From Acinetobacter sp. S54 (GTDB taxonomy: Bacteria; Pseudomonadota; Gammaproteobacteria; Pseudomonadales; Moraxellaceae), in assembly GCF_016624945.1 (NCBI RefSeq), contig NZ_JACVUI010000014.1, positions 1-64,000 of the forward strand: 64,000 nt of DNA. Direction: 5' to 3'. Each line of letters starts with the position of its first letter. Positions within the stretch are counted from its first letter, which is position 1. The position numbers were made by a program, and so were the translations under genes. The notes below the pieces were generated by a model that was not told the origin of the DNA, did no database searches, and saw nothing but the letters and a program-made list of their open reading frames with translations. Shown here piece after piece: positions 46,684 to 56,164 of the stretch.

Positions 46684-47195
46684 CAGTACATCTCCATAAT
46701 CAAGCACGTTGAGACAGGATCATAAGCTGTACTGGTTGTACAATTTCCCTCCCCATTTGCTTCTCCATTAAGGGGAGCCGTATCCCCCCAAGCAATATAA
46801 ACACAATTACGATTGTCATTGTTGCCAGGACAAGCAACTAAATTTACCGACATCCCTACTGAATGTGCTCTTGTAGTGATTTGAGCCACATCAAAATCAG
46901 CTAACTCTGTTACATTACAATCTGCGGTAAAACAATTTTTTGTCGAAGTTGTTTGGTTGGCTGCTGTTTTTATTTCAGTTTCATAAGTTGCCAATGCTCC
47001 TCGATTGACACGTACTCGCTCTGCTAAATCTCTTGCAAGATTCATTGCCTGAACTCGATAATTACTCTCGGATGTGGCCTCAACTGCACGGTATTGCAAA
47101 GCAATAAATCCTAATATGCCAATTGCCAAAATTAGTAACGCGACTAATATCTCTATTAATCCTACGCCACGTTGATTTTTTATAGTTATTAGCAT
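46683..47195 (-). CDS. pilV: Type IV minor pilin PilV
   Basis: A 170-residue prepilin with the site GVGLIEILVALLILAIGILGFIALQ and the conserved MNLARDLAERVRVNR, both typical of PilV. The start overlaps the end of fimU by seven bases and the stop overlaps pilW by one base, so translation is coupled along the operon. Confidence 0.92.
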   Translation of the reverse strand: MLITIKNQRGVGLIEILVALLILAIGILGFIALQYRAVEATSESNYRVQAMNLARDLAERVRVNRGALATYETEIKTAANQTTSTKNCFTADCNVTELADFDVAQITTRAHSVGMSVNLVACPGNNDNRNCVYIAWGDTAPLNGEANGEGNCTTSTAYDPVSTCLIMEMY

Positions 47196-47638
47196 GTTGA
47201 GCTCTCTGTAATATTTACTGTACCCATTAAAGATATATCAATACTTTTAGATTTATCTCCACCGCTTTTATTGCAAATCACAAAAGGCTTATTCTTAATA
47301 TCTGCATCAAAATCTTTCACACCACCACTCAATAAAAAAGTAATTTCTGTCGGTGATCCAGATTTTAAAACTGCATCGCCTGTGGGTATCCAATATAGGG
47401 TTGTTGCAGTATCTGGAGTTTGTTCAGTTTTACTTAAATCGACTGTCATTTCTTTACGCTCTAACACAGCTTTTGAACGTGCCTGATTCAACTGAGATAC
47501 AAGCTGCTGCGTACTTCTATTAAAATTTTGTGCCAAAGCCATATTCCTAAAAGAAGGCACCGCCATTGTCGCAATGACTGCTAACACTGCAATAGTGACC
47601 ATTAATTCAATTAGCGTAAATCCTGAACCCTTAACCAT
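47189..47638 (-). CDS. fimU: Type IV minor pilin FimU/FimT (GspH-like)
   Basis: A 149-residue prepilin with [21 protein letters not shown] followed by PSFRNMALAQNFNRSTQQLVSQLNQARSKAVLER, the GspH/FimT pattern. Two cysteines (VICNKSGG and the last residue) fit the family. It is the first gene of the minor pilin operon; a promoter must lie in the 150-base gap to ispH. FimU and FimT are hard to tell apart; the position before pilV favours FimU. Confidence 0.88.
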   Translation of the reverse strand: MVKGSGFTLIELMVTIAVLAVIATMAVPSFRNMALAQNFNRSTQQLVSQLNQARSKAVLERKEMTVDLSKTEQTPDTATTLYWIPTGDAVLKSGSPTEITFLLSGGVKDFDADIKNKPFVICNKSGGDKSKSIDISLMGTVNITESSTC

Positions 47639-47727
47639 TGTCCGCCCTACTTTTTATAACCGCTTTTTTTATGATTCTAGATTAACTGTTTTTTTTACAG
47701 AACCAATACAATCAAGATTAAGGGCGT

Positions 47728-47762
47728 AAAAAAACGGATGAGTAGCACTCATCCGTTTTTTT
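47728..47762. terminator. Terminator between ispH and the pilin operon
   Basis: Stem acggatgagt / actcatccgt with a three-base loop, flanked by an A-run and a T-run. It ends transcription of the minus-strand ispH before the pilin promoter. Confidence 0.9.
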
Positions 47763-47782
47763 AGGTCTTTACTGGGTAAAAA

Positions 47783-48733
47783 TTAAGCTTGAACCACTTG
47801 TATTCTTAACTCTTTTGGCAAGCTAAATGTAATATTTTCCTCTCGCCCATCTAACTCTTTTGGTGCTTCTGCTCCCCAATCTTGCAAACGCTGAATGACC
47901 TGTTTAATTAAAATTTCTGGAGCAGATGCACCTGCTGTTACCCCGATTTTATCCTGAGGTTTAAACCAAACCTGTTCAAGCTGATCTGCATTATCCACTA
48001 AATACGCCGATTTCCCCATACGCTCTGCAAGTTCACGAAGTCGGTTGGAATTGGACGAATTTGGAGAACCTACTACAAGCACCACATCGCACTGCGCAGC
48101 TAAATCGCGTACCGCATCCTGACGGTTTTGCGTAGCGTAGCAAATGTCATCTTTACGTGGTCCCTGAATATGAGGAAAACGTGAACGCAATGCATCAATG
48201 ACTTTAGCTGTATCGTCGATAGATAAAGTAGTTTGTGTCACAAAGGCTAACTTTTCAGGATGTTTTACCGCCAGCTCAGCAACATCTTTTTCATCTTCAA
48301 CCAGATAAATATCTCCGCCACTTTTTTTGTCATATTGTCCCATGGTGCCTTCGACTTCTGGATGACCTTCATGACCAATTAAAATCGCCTCTGTACCCTC
48401 ACGTGCGTATTTAGTCACTTCAATATGCACTTTAGTGACCAAAGGACACGTGGCATCAAAGACTTTTAAGCCTCGCTGCTCCGCCTCAAGCTGAACAGCT
48501 TTAGAAACGCCATGTGCACTAAAAATCACGATCGAATCATCTGGAACTTGATCCAGCTCATCAACAAAAATCGCACCACGCTGACGCAAATCATCTACCA
48601 CAAATTTATTGTGAACCACTTCATGACGCACATAAATGGGAGGGCTAAAACATTCAAGTGCACGATTGACGATTGCAATCGCACGGTCTACACCAGCACA
48701 AAAACCTCGTGGATTTGCCAATACGATTTGCAT
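47783..48733 (-). CDS. ispH: 4-hydroxy-3-methylbut-2-enyl diphosphate reductase
   Basis: A 316-residue iron-sulfur enzyme that makes IPP and DMAPP in the last step of the MEP isoprenoid pathway. The three cluster cysteines are seen in [23 protein letters not shown] and [11 protein letters not shown], and the proton-transfer Glu in the [14 protein letters not shown] region. Normal length. Monocistronic, divergent from gmk. Confidence 0.97.
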   Translation of the reverse strand: MQIVLANPRGFCAGVDRAIAIVNRALECFSPPIYVRHEVVHNKFVVDDLRQRGAIFVDELDQVPDDSIVIFSAHGVSKAVQLEAEQRGLKVFDATCPLVTKVHIEVTKYAREGTEAILIGHEGHPEVEGTMGQYDKKSGGDIYLVEDEKDVAELAVKHPEKLAFVTQTTLSIDDTAKVIDALRSRFPHIQGPRKDDICYATQNRQDAVRDLAAQCDVVLVVGSPNSSNSNRLRELAERMGKSAYLVDNADQLEQVWFKPQDKIGVTAGASAPEILIKQVIQRLQDWGAEAPKELDGREENITFSLPKELRIQVVQA

Positions 48734-48876
48734 ATGATCCTCAACAACTGACTGAAATGAACAATATTTTAAATTTTTAAGTGAGATAGCGGGCTAAAGT
48801 TGGTCTTCGACTCTTTAGTTTAAGCTGTCGGTACACTACAATAGCGAAGATATTTTATCATATCAGGAAAAATATC

Positions 48877-49500
48877 ATGTCGGGTCTATTGTTTGTCGTT
48901 TCTGCTGCATCAGGAACAGGCAAAACATCTTTAGTCAAAGCCCTACTGGAGCGTGTCACCAATTTACACGTTTCCGTTTCGCATACCACCCGTGGACAGC
49001 GATCAGGTGAACTCGACGGCGTACATTATCATTTTACCACAAAAGACGCTTTTCTAAGCCACGTTGAACAGAGTGGTTTTATTGAATATGCTGAGGTTTT
49101 TGGTAACTATTATGGAACCTCACAAGCTACTGTAGAACAGCAACTTGCAAAAGGTCATGATGTATTACTCGAAATTGACTGGCAAGGTGCACAACAGGTT
49201 CGCCGGCTTTTCCCTGATTCCCGACAAATTTTTATTCTTCCTCCTAGCCAGTTTGATTTACGTCAGCGCTTATCCAACCGTGGCACAGATTCTGTTGAAA
49301 TCATTGAGCATCGCTTGAGCTGTGCCGTTGAAGATATGCAGCAATATGTCAATTTTGATTATGTGATTATTAATGATGACTTTAATAAAGCACTGCACGA
49401 CCTTGAATCCATTATTACTGCAAACCGCCTGACTTTGGCACAGCAAGTTTATCGTCATCAGCCTTTGATTGAACAGCTCATCACTCCGAATAACGAATAA
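48877..49500 (+). CDS. gmk: Guanylate kinase
   Basis: A 207-residue enzyme that phosphorylates GMP to GDP with ATP. The P-loop is [15 protein letters not shown] (residues about 7-21), and the GMP-binding segment is [33 protein letters not shown] is also typical. It is followed 67 bases later by rpoZ, and spoT lies further on, the conserved gmk-rpoZ-spoT order. Confidence 0.97.
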   Translation: MSGLLFVVSAASGTGKTSLVKALLERVTNLHVSVSHTTRGQRSGELDGVHYHFTTKDAFLSHVEQSGFIEYAEVFGNYYGTSQATVEQQLAKGHDVLLEIDWQGAQQVRRLFPDSRQIFILPPSQFDLRQRLSNRGTDSVEIIEHRLSCAVEDMQQYVNFDYVIINDDFNKALHDLESIITANRLTLAQQVYRHQPLIEQLITPNNE

Positions 49501-49567
49501 ACTTGAGTCTGCGCCCAATACATTTTATACTTCGCAGTCTAGTTGTATTTATAACCCGAGAATTTAT

Positions 49568-49849
49568 ATGGCACGCGTAACCGTTGAAGATTGTTTAGAC
49601 CATGTAGACAACCGCTTTGAGCTTGTACTAGTGGCAAGCAAACGCGCGCGTCAACTGGCTCGTCAGGGCATTGAACCGACTGTAGAATGGGACAATGACA
49701 AGCCAACTGTAGTTGCATTACGTGAAATTGCTACAGGTCATGTCACTAAAGATATTTTAAAACAGCGCGATCAAGATTATCAAACGTCTAGTCTTGATTT
49801 AGCTTTATCTGCAAATAGCTTAAATCTGGAAGGCTTTTCTTTCCAATAA
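49568..49849 (+). CDS. rpoZ: RNA polymerase omega subunit
   Basis: A 93-residue protein with the conserved start [24 protein letters not shown] followed by [10 protein letters not shown] and [12 protein letters not shown]. Omega helps beta-prime fold and is part of the ppGpp site 1 of RNA polymerase. The ATG at 49568 is the family start; the upstream frame that overlaps gmk is not used. A strong terminator follows. Confidence 0.97.
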   Translation: MARVTVEDCLDHVDNRFELVLVASKRARQLARQGIEPTVEWDNDKPTVVALREIATGHVTKDILKQRDQDYQTSSLDLALSANSLNLEGFSFQ

Positions 49850-49863
49850 GCTTTTGTTCAGTG

Positions 49864-49893
49864 AAAAAGAGTGCTTATATAGCACTCTTTTTT
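49864..49893 (+). terminator. Rho-independent terminator of rpoZ
   Basis: Stem aaaaagagtgct / agcactcttttt with a short loop (tatat region), ending in T residues. Confidence 0.88.
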
Positions 49894-50239
49894 ATACCCG
49901 AAAATATAATAATCTGCGGCTTCACATTACAATTTAATTTTTCCATATTCATCTTTTTGTCATCAATTTTTCTCTATTCTTTATTTCAACCCAGCCATTT
50001 TGCTCAAAAATAAAACACTCATTACATTAAACTGCCTAAAAAAATGCATCTTGCCCATCAAAAATGGTGCATCTCAATAAAAGATTTGATACAACTGTAA
50101 GATTCGATTGATTCTGCCGATCTCTTCTATTGAAATTTACCAACGCATATTTTTTGTGAACAAATTGACAAAATTTGCAATATGCATTTCATTAAGAGAT
50201 AGGTACATTCTAATTATTCACTGCAAATAAAGGTGCTCT
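49894..50239. other. Upstream region of spoT
   Basis: AT-rich spacer after the rpoZ terminator. A TTGACA at 50167-50172 region (in 'aaattgacaaaatttg', itself a short dyad) is a candidate -35 for spoT, but no good -10 at standard spacing was found. No RNA gene recognised. Confidence 0.4.
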
Positions 50240-52351
50240 ATGCCAGGCGAAGAGGTCAGCCAAGCCAAGCGACAGCTCAAACTTATTATCGATGCCTATT
50301 TAAAAGTTGAGGATGTCGAGCGTGTGCTTGCTGCCTGTGATTTTGCCGATTTGGCACATACGGGCATTACCCGTAAAAGTGGAGAGCCTTATGTACTGCA
50401 CCCTATTGCAGTATGCTGTATTTTAGCGCATATGCGGCTGGATGCAGAAACCTTGATGGCTGCGTTATTACACGATGTCATTGAAGATACGGAATATACT
50501 AAAGATGATGTTGCGGAGCGTTTTGGGCGTACCGTTTCAGATCTGGTCGATGGGGTGACTAAACTTACCCATTCAAGCGATAAACAATTTAATAAAGCAG
50601 CTTCTTTTCGTAAAATTTTACAAGCTACCTTACAAGATCCACGTGTCATTATTATCAAGCTAGCAGATCGCTATCATAATATGACCACGTTAGATGCCCT
50701 GCGCCCAGATAAACGCGCACGAATCGCACAAGAAACGCTCGATATTTTTGTACCTATGGCGCGTATTGTCGGTATGAATGAAATGGCGGATAACCTTGAA
50801 TTGTTGTGTTATCAGAATCTAGATTTGGATATGTACAATAATGTACAAACAGCATTACTTGAAAGTAAACCCAAACGCTGTGAGTATCAGACTCAATGGG
50901 AAAAGCATTTAGCTGATTTACTTCTGGCCTACCAGTTAAATGGTCGAATTAAAAAGAAAAACAATAATATTGAATTATTACGTCATTTTGTGAAAAATGA
51001 AATTGATTTGCATGAACTGACGCATAGCCATGCCTTTGAAATTATTTTACATAGCATTGCCGATTGTGATCGTTTGGTTGAAGCGTTAAGGGAAAATTTC
51101 GAAGTATTACATTACGAAGATCATATTCGACGTCCACTTCCAGGTGGTAATCAATCTTTATTGATGAAACTCAAAGGTGAAAATACTACGCTGTCCTTAA
51201 CTATTCAAACTGAGCTCATGCGTAAAGCAGCGCGTTTTGGTGTGGTACTTGGTGAAAATGCCCCACAGGCTTGCCGATCAGCAATTCAGGCTTCCATGCA
51301 GAATTTAAATACCCTGATTGATGATGCCTGCGCCAAAACTACATTTAATGATTTGTTGGATTATCTTCATCAGGAAAAGATCTGGGTGTACACACCACAC
51401 GGTCACTTGCACGAATTACCACAAGGCGCAACCGTTGTTGATTTTGCCTATGCTGCTAGCTTATTTCTTGGCAATCATGCCGTAGGTGCCAAAGTTGATG
51501 GTGAAATTCGCCCCCTTTCTACTCCATTAACCAGTGGTCAAGTAGTCGAAGTTATTACCGATGTTTTAGCCACACCTAATCCAGACTGGTTAAGTTTTAT
51601 TAATACTCAAAAGGCACGCCGCGCCTTACAAAATATTTTGCGTGATCAAGACATTGAGGAACAGCGCTTAGTTGGACAACAAGCTTTGAATCGTGCCTTA
51701 AAACTATTTAACCGATCCATCAATGATTTATCTGAATCGGACTGGCTTGATTTATTACAATGGCGTCATGTTGAGACCCAAAACGCTTTATTTGAACAGA
51801 TTGCGGTAGGGGATCTGTTACCGCAACTGGTCGCTAATCATTTATATGTGCAACAAGATACAGCGCCCGTTGAAACACATGAATCCGATAGGTTAATTCA
51901 GGGAACTGAAGGGATTGATGTCAAATATGCGCATTGCTGCAATCCTGTTTTAGGTGATCCTATTCAAGGCCATTTGTCACGTCGCGGGCTCATTGTACAT
52001 CGTGCACGATGTCATAATTTACTGCATGAACAGCATTTACATCCAGAAAATATTATGCCATTACATTGGCAATCCGATGATCTGGAAGATGTCAGCTTTA
52101 ATGCGTATTTATGTGTAGAATTGGCGATGGATGATGAACAAGTCTCTGAGTTAATCTATTTATGTCGTAAATCGCATATCGGAGTAGAGCAAGTTTATCC
52201 TAATGCTGATTCTACCTATGCCAACATTGTAGTTAATAATCGAAAGCAAATTGCTCAAATCATCCGAGATTTACGCATGCAATTCAATTTCCCCCGTATT
52301 TCTCGCCTCGCTCTTCCCCCTTCGATTATGGAAAGCTCTCAAGCCAGTTAA
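50240..52351 (+). CDS. spoT: SpoT-type (p)ppGpp hydrolase with degenerate synthetase domain
   Basis: A 703-residue RelA/SpoT family protein with HD hydrolase domain (residues about 20-195; MAALLHDVIEDTEYT, IKLADRYHNMTTLDAL), a middle region, TGS (about 385-450; WVYTPHGHLHELPQGATVVDFAY), a Cys/His conserved helical region (KYAHCCNPVLGDPIQG) and a C-terminal ACT. The synthetase part (about 230-350) lacks the usual RxKxxxS, D-x-x-A-x-R and E-V-Q-I-R motifs (only NQSL and a relic SLTIQT remain). Published work on Acinetobacter baumannii SpoT describes a hydrolase-only enzyme with a pseudo-synthetase domain; this sequence fits that. Confidence 0.95.
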   Translation: MPGEEVSQAKRQLKLIIDAYLKVEDVERVLAACDFADLAHTGITRKSGEPYVLHPIAVCCILAHMRLDAETLMAALLHDVIEDTEYTKDDVAERFGRTVSDLVDGVTKLTHSSDKQFNKAASFRKILQATLQDPRVIIIKLADRYHNMTTLDALRPDKRARIAQETLDIFVPMARIVGMNEMADNLELLCYQNLDLDMYNNVQTALLESKPKRCEYQTQWEKHLADLLLAYQLNGRIKKKNNNIELLRHFVKNEIDLHELTHSHAFEIILHSIADCDRLVEALRENFEVLHYEDHIRRPLPGGNQSLLMKLKGENTTLSLTIQTELMRKAARFGVVLGENAPQACRSAIQASMQNLNTLIDDACAKTTFNDLLDYLHQEKIWVYTPHGHLHELPQGATVVDFAYAASLFLGNHAVGAKVDGEIRPLSTPLTSGQVVEVITDVLATPNPDWLSFINTQKARRALQNILRDQDIEEQRLVGQQALNRALKLFNRSINDLSESDWLDLLQWRHVETQNALFEQIAVGDLLPQLVANHLYVQQDTAPVETHESDRLIQGTEGIDVKYAHCCNPVLGDPIQGHLSRRGLIVHRARCHNLLHEQHLHPENIMPLHWQSDDLEDVSFNAYLCVELAMDDEQVSELIYLCRKSHIGVEQVYPNADSTYANIVVNNRKQIAQIIRDLRMQFNFPRISRLALPPSIMESSQAS

Positions 52352-52468
52352 AGCCCTCATTGCATGACTCAAACAGAATGAATTAATTCTGGATAATTCA
52401 TGGATCGACCTTTTGTCCAGCCGCCGCATGGATTATGATGGGGAATAGTTTAGATTGAGGAAAAATCA

Positions 52469-52852
52469 ATGACCCGTCAAGTGATCCATACTGAAAATGC
52501 ACCTGCTGCGATTGGAACCTATTCTCAGGCAATTTTAGTGGACAACACGCTTTATTTATCGGGTCAAATTGGTTTAGACCCTTATAGCATGGAGCTTGTT
52601 GAAGGCATTGAAGCGCAAATCCGCCGAGTATTTGATAATTTAAAAGCAGTCTGTGAAGCAGCTGGTGGAACATTAGCGGATATCGCGAAATTAAATATTT
52701 TCTTGACTGATTTATCTAATTTTCAGTTAGTGAACCAAATTATGGGTGAGTATTTTGCGCAGCCCTATCCTGCACGTGCGGCCTTAGGAGTAGCAAGTTT
52801 GCCAAAAGGTGCTTTGGTAGAGATGGATGGTATCGTGATTATCAACTCATAA
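52469..52852 (+). CDS. ridA: RidA family reactive intermediate deaminase
   Basis: A 127-residue trimeric enzyme that hydrolyses toxic enamine/imine intermediates (such as 2-aminoacrylate) formed by PLP enzymes. Diagnostic segments: [25 protein letters not shown] and [21 protein letters not shown], where the Arg of PARAA binds the substrate carboxylate. It follows spoT by about 117 bases, as often in gammaproteobacteria. A terminator follows. Confidence 0.93.
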   Translation: MTRQVIHTENAPAAIGTYSQAILVDNTLYLSGQIGLDPYSMELVEGIEAQIRRVFDNLKAVCEAAGGTLADIAKLNIFLTDLSNFQLVNQIMGEYFAQPYPARAALGVASLPKGALVEMDGIVIINS

Positions 52853-52871
52853 TTAGATCAATTTGCAATCG

Positions 52872-52898
52872 ATACCACCTATTAGGTGGTATTTTTTT
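52872..52898 (+). terminator. Rho-independent terminator of the RidA gene
   Basis: Nine-base stem ataccacct / aggtggtat with a three-base loop, followed by seven T. Confidence 0.88.
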
Positions 52899-52943
52899 AT
52901 TCAAAATGGCAATGATCAAAATCCTCTTTTTAAATGAATTTCA

Positions 52944-52973
52944 TTGACAAACGATAATAATTATCAATAATAT
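52944..52973 (+). promoter_or_regulatory. bfd promoter with overlapping Fur box
   Basis: TTGACA (-35) at 52944-52949 and TAATAT (-10) at 52968-52973, spacing 18. Between and over them lies gataataattatca (52953-52966), a match to the Fur consensus core. Fur binding here would block RNA polymerase when iron is plentiful. Confidence 0.75.
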
Positions 52974-53006
52974 CAGTTATCCCATTTCATAATGCGAATA
53001 AGTCTG

Positions 53007-53201
53007 ATGTACGTGTGTTTATGTCGCGGTATTACCGATCAAGATATTAAAGATGCTGTTGCAAACGGTGCTGAAAGCTATCGTGAAATTCGTGATTTAT
53101 TAGATTTGGGTACATGTTGCGGACGTTGCGCGCCAGAGGCCCGCAATATTATTAGTGATGAACTTGCTGAAATTGCTGCACGCATTTCAGTTGCTGCTTA
53201 A
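53007..53201 (+). CDS. bfd: Bacterioferritin-associated ferredoxin
   Basis: A 64-residue [2Fe-2S] protein that binds bacterioferritin and passes electrons to its haem to release stored iron. The four cluster cysteines are in YVCLCRGI and TCCGRC. The ATG at 53007 (MYVCLCR) is the family start; ATG 52992 would add five residues. A Fur box overlaps the promoter, so it should be induced in iron starvation. Bacterioferritin is encoded next, after a terminator. Confidence 0.95.
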   Translation: MYVCLCRGITDQDIKDAVANGAESYREIRDLLDLGTCCGRCAPEARNIISDELAEIAARISVAA

Positions 53202-53260
53202 ATTCTATTTTAAACATAATTATAACAATATCATCATGATCCCCAGATCATATTCTCCTC

Positions 53261-53294
53261 CCCGCTTGTGACTCTAAGCGGGTTTTATTTTTTC
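53261..53294 (+). terminator. Rho-independent terminator of bfd
   Basis: Stem cccgctt / aagcggg (53261-53267, 53276-53282) with an eight-base loop, followed by a T-rich tail. It separates bfd from bfr transcription. Confidence 0.82.
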
Positions 53295-53443
53295 TCAATT
53301 TTATATTTAGTTGTTTTTGATTGCGATTTTCATTTGCTGTTCCATAAATTACTCGCTTGAACCCAAAATCTTGATTAAACTTAGCTTAAAAGATGGCCTT
53401 GAATCTTACTGTCGGGTCAAAACTTGTTTTGGGAGTCAGCACA

Positions 53444-53908
53444 ATGAAAGGCAATCGTGAAGTTATCAATCAACTCAATCAGGTGCTTTATCATCATTTA
53501 ACCGCCATTAATCAATATTTTTTGCATTCACGTATGTGTAATGACTGGGGCATTGAAAAATTAGGCTCAAGCGAATATAAAGAATCGATCCGTCAAATGA
53601 AACATGCCGATAAAATTATTGAGCGTATTTTATTTTTAGAAGGTCTTCCAAATTTGCAACATCTTGGCAAGCTTTATATCGGCCAACATACTGCAGAAGT
53701 TTTAAAGTGTGATGTACGTAAGGTAAAAGAAAACATTGAAGTCGAAAAGAAAACGATTGAAGTGTGTGAACAGGCCCAAGATTATGTCTCTCGTGATTTA
53801 GTTCGTGAAATTCTAGAAAAAGAAGAAGAATTTTGGGATTGGACCGAAACACAAATTGACTTAATTGAAGATGTAGGTATCGAAAACTATATTCAAAGTC
53901 AGGTTTGA
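53444..53908 (+). CDS. bfr: Bacterioferritin, haem-binding subunit type with altered ferroxidase site
   Basis: A 154-residue ferritin-fold protein that forms a 24-subunit iron-storage shell. It is collinear with E. coli Bfr (AINQYFLHSRM, MKHADKIIERILFLEGLPN, DYVSRD). The haem ligand Met52 and His54 and Glu127 are kept, but Glu18 is His, Glu51 is Gln, Glu94 is Val and His130 is Phe, so the standard di-iron ferroxidase centre cannot form. Such subunits occur in mixed BfrA/BfrB shells where a second subunit supplies ferroxidase. Start ATG 53444 has a GGGAG site; 53393 would add 17 residues. Confidence 0.93.
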   Translation: MKGNREVINQLNQVLYHHLTAINQYFLHSRMCNDWGIEKLGSSEYKESIRQMKHADKIIERILFLEGLPNLQHLGKLYIGQHTAEVLKCDVRKVKENIEVEKKTIEVCEQAQDYVSRDLVREILEKEEEFWDWTETQIDLIEDVGIENYIQSQV

Positions 53909-53937
53909 TTCATTTACATTGTTTCTTTAAAAAACAG

Positions 53938-53969
53938 AAAAAGGCAACTATTGATTATTTGCCTTTTTT
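53938..53969. terminator. Terminator between bfr and the convergent gene
   Basis: Stem aaaaaggcaa / ttgccttttt with an 11-base loop. It reaches the stop codon of the convergent minus-strand gene and has A and T runs on both sides. Confidence 0.8.
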
Positions 53970-54744
53970 ATTGTGTAGCTGCGGTTACATCTTGTTCTAA
54001 AGTTTGCGCGTTTTGACTTTTAATTTTTTCAATGTCTGCATTCAGCCGTAATACATCTTGATAGAGTGTATTAAATTGTTTGACTTGACTACTTTCATAG
54101 AATGAGATTTTACCTTGTTGTTTTTGCCAACGATGATTTTTGAGTAACTCAAACATTTGTTCTGCTTTATTATAAATTTGTTGCTCCAGATTAAATAATG
54201 CGTACTCCTTAGGTTGTTCCTGTTTTTGACTTAATTTTTGTAAAAGAGCGGCTTTCATTTGAGGATTAATGGATAAACTACGTGCCTGATTGAAGAAATG
54301 CCGTTGTAATTCACTTGTGTCCTGTAAGTAATTGGTTTCAATCATTTTAACATTAGCTAGCATTTGTGAGGTTTCTGCATAATTTTTTTGCCGATCTTGG
54401 TCAAGTCGATCAACATCTAGAAATTTATCCCATTGAGTGGCTTTTAGCTCTCGTAAATATAGATTTCTGGCTTCGGCATTTTCCATCCAATAATTCAACA
54501 AAAATTCGGACACAATTTTATAATCGCCATACAGTCGTTTATCATGCACATCCAGATGGATCGGCTTTTCCCAGTTTTGAGCCTGATCGTAAAGCTGCTG
54601 CATTTTTTCAGACATCACGACATCAAACATTTTTTGGTTATAAGCATCGTCGCGCTGATATTGTGAGTTTTTATAAAACCAGAAGACACATGCCACTAAC
54701 AAAATGATGAGAACCAAACCCATCATTAAACGGCGCATTTGCAT
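53968..54744 (-). CDS. Membrane-anchored helical protein of unknown function
   Basis: A 258-residue protein with one N-terminal membrane segment (about residues 6-24, MMGLVLIILLVACVFWFY) and a charged, Gln-rich helical remainder with coiled-coil character (for example LQKLSQKQEQPKEYALFNLEQQ region). It is probably an inner membrane protein with a periplasmic coil. The start at 54744 has an excellent site (aaggag). No domain recognised and no clue from neighbours. Confidence 0.72.
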   Translation of the reverse strand: MQMRRLMMGLVLIILLVACVFWFYKNSQYQRDDAYNQKMFDVVMSEKMQQLYDQAQNWEKPIHLDVHDKRLYGDYKIVSEFLLNYWMENAEARNLYLRELKATQWDKFLDVDRLDQDRQKNYAETSQMLANVKMIETNYLQDTSELQRHFFNQARSLSINPQMKAALLQKLSQKQEQPKEYALFNLEQQIYNKAEQMFELLKNHRWQKQQGKISFYESSQVKQFNTLYQDVLRLNADIEKIKSQNAQTLEQDVTAATQ

Positions 54745-54923
54745 ATGCAGCTCCTTTATTTATTTGTTATTTTGTTTTATTGCTATTGGTCAGATGAATT
54801 CTCATCCTCACCAAACTCTTGGCTTGATTGCATAACTTGTAATGCTGTATTGCAGTTTTTGTACTTTAAACTGCGTTTGCTCACCCCTATTATAAAGTTA
54901 TTATCCATATTTGAGTATAAAAC

Positions 54924-55622
54924 ATGCGTGTAGATATCTGGTCAGATGTAGTTTGTCCATTTTGTTATATTGGAAAAAAACGTCTAGAACACGTAGCAGA
55001 GCAGGCAGGTATCGAATTAGAGGTACATTGGCATAGTTTCGAACTTGATCCTCATTCGCCTGCAAAACATGATATGTCAAATACTGAACGTCTGGCGATT
55101 AAATATGGTCGTACTTTTGAGCAAATGCAAGAAATGGAACGTAATATTGCAGAGATGGCAGCCACTGAGGGGATTGACTTCCAATGGCAGCAAGCCAAAT
55201 CTGGTAATAGTTTTAACGCACACCGAATTATTCATCTGGCGCAAAGTAAAGGCTTAGGTGATCAAGCCGAAGAAGCCTTCTTTCATGCGTATATGACTGA
55301 AGGCCTTGCCATTGGCGAACGTGAGGTGGTCGAGGAAATTGCGTCTCGTATTGGACTAGACCATGCAGAAGTTGAGTTTGTACTTAACAGTGATGAATTA
55401 GCTGATTTTGTACGCCATGATGAAAAAATTGCACATGAACAGCTCAATATTAGTGGTGTTCCTTTTTTTGTTTTTGATCAAAAACTGGCTTTATCGGGTG
55501 CACAGCCACGTGAAGTCTTTTTACAAGCTTTACAACAAGCACAAGAGCAAAATCAGGAAGGGCCTATTTCACCCTCTACAGCACTATGTAATGATGATAG
55601 CTGTGAATTCCCATCCAAGTAA
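54924..55622 (+). CDS. DsbA family oxidoreductase, FrnE-like
   Basis: A 232-residue cytoplasmic (no signal peptide) thioredoxin-fold protein with the active site CPFC (Cys11 and Cys14), the cis-proline loop ISGVPFFVF and a helical insert between them, the FrnE layout. FrnE of Deinococcus acts in oxidative stress defence. A second cysteine pair lies at the very end (LCNDDSCEF), which FrnE-type proteins use as a resolving pair. A terminator follows. Confidence 0.9.
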   Translation: MRVDIWSDVVCPFCYIGKKRLEHVAEQAGIELEVHWHSFELDPHSPAKHDMSNTERLAIKYGRTFEQMQEMERNIAEMAATEGIDFQWQQAKSGNSFNAHRIIHLAQSKGLGDQAEEAFFHAYMTEGLAIGEREVVEEIASRIGLDHAEVEFVLNSDELADFVRHDEKIAHEQLNISGVPFFVFDQKLALSGAQPREVFLQALQQAQEQNQEGPISPSTALCNDDSCEFPSK

Positions 55623-55783
55623 AATATGATTTTTTATGTCTAGAGTTATTTTGCAATGCTGCGTTGCAAAAATAGACTATGCTACAAAATGATTAAATTA
55701 TAAAATTCAGCCTAGAAAATGCGCTGTAATTTCTTATTTTAATGCTCATCAGCCCAATACTATTGATGAGTATTATTCAGTTT

Positions 55784-55810
55784 ATCCCCCCGCTTAAGGG
55801 GGATTTTTTA
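55784..55810 (+). terminator. Terminator between the FrnE-like gene and the ASCH gene
   Basis: Stem atccccc / gggggat with a short loop and a T-run, between convergent genes. A second hairpin (ctcatca / tgatgag) lies just upstream at 55745-55770. Confidence 0.8.
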
Positions 55811-56164
55811 TAATTCTAATTCAATCTGATAAATTTTACGTTTTGCTACGGTTTTAAGTCGTGGCACAATCGGACGCACATTGGTAATTTCCCATGCCCA
55901 ATAGCCTGCTTCCCAATGATTTGCACAAGCAACTTCAACTTCGTTTTCAGACCACGGGTGCACAGCAATAATATCAATCATGGCAATGGCTTCTCCGGCC
56001 TGTTCATCACCATTTTGATAAAGAAACTGCGTATTTTGTACGATCACTAAATCTCGTAAGGGCAATTGTTCAGGCTGCCATGAACGGATTTCCAGTTTTT
56101 TGAGTCCTGATACGATCCGTTCACAACCAGGTGCAACAATCGACAAAGCTTTAAATTTCTTCAA
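55808..56164 (-). CDS. ASCH domain protein
   Basis: A 118-residue protein with the ASCH fold: ALSIVAPGCERIVSGLKKLEIRSW at the start (the GxKxxExR-like motif GLKKLEIRSW) and the beta strands DLVIVQNT and GEAIAMIDIIAVHPW. ASCH domains are PUA-like and bind or act on RNA; E. coli YqfB of this group is an N4-acetylcytidine amidohydrolase. Translation appears to start at TTG 56164, as no ATG is in a useful place; a site (gggaag) lies upstream. Function inferred from the fold only. Confidence 0.82.
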   Translation of the reverse strand: MKKFKALSIVAPGCERIVSGLKKLEIRSWQPEQLPLRDLVIVQNTQFLYQNGDEQAGEAIAMIDIIAVHPWSENEVEVACANHWEAGYWAWEITNVRPIVPRLKTVAKRKIYQIELEL

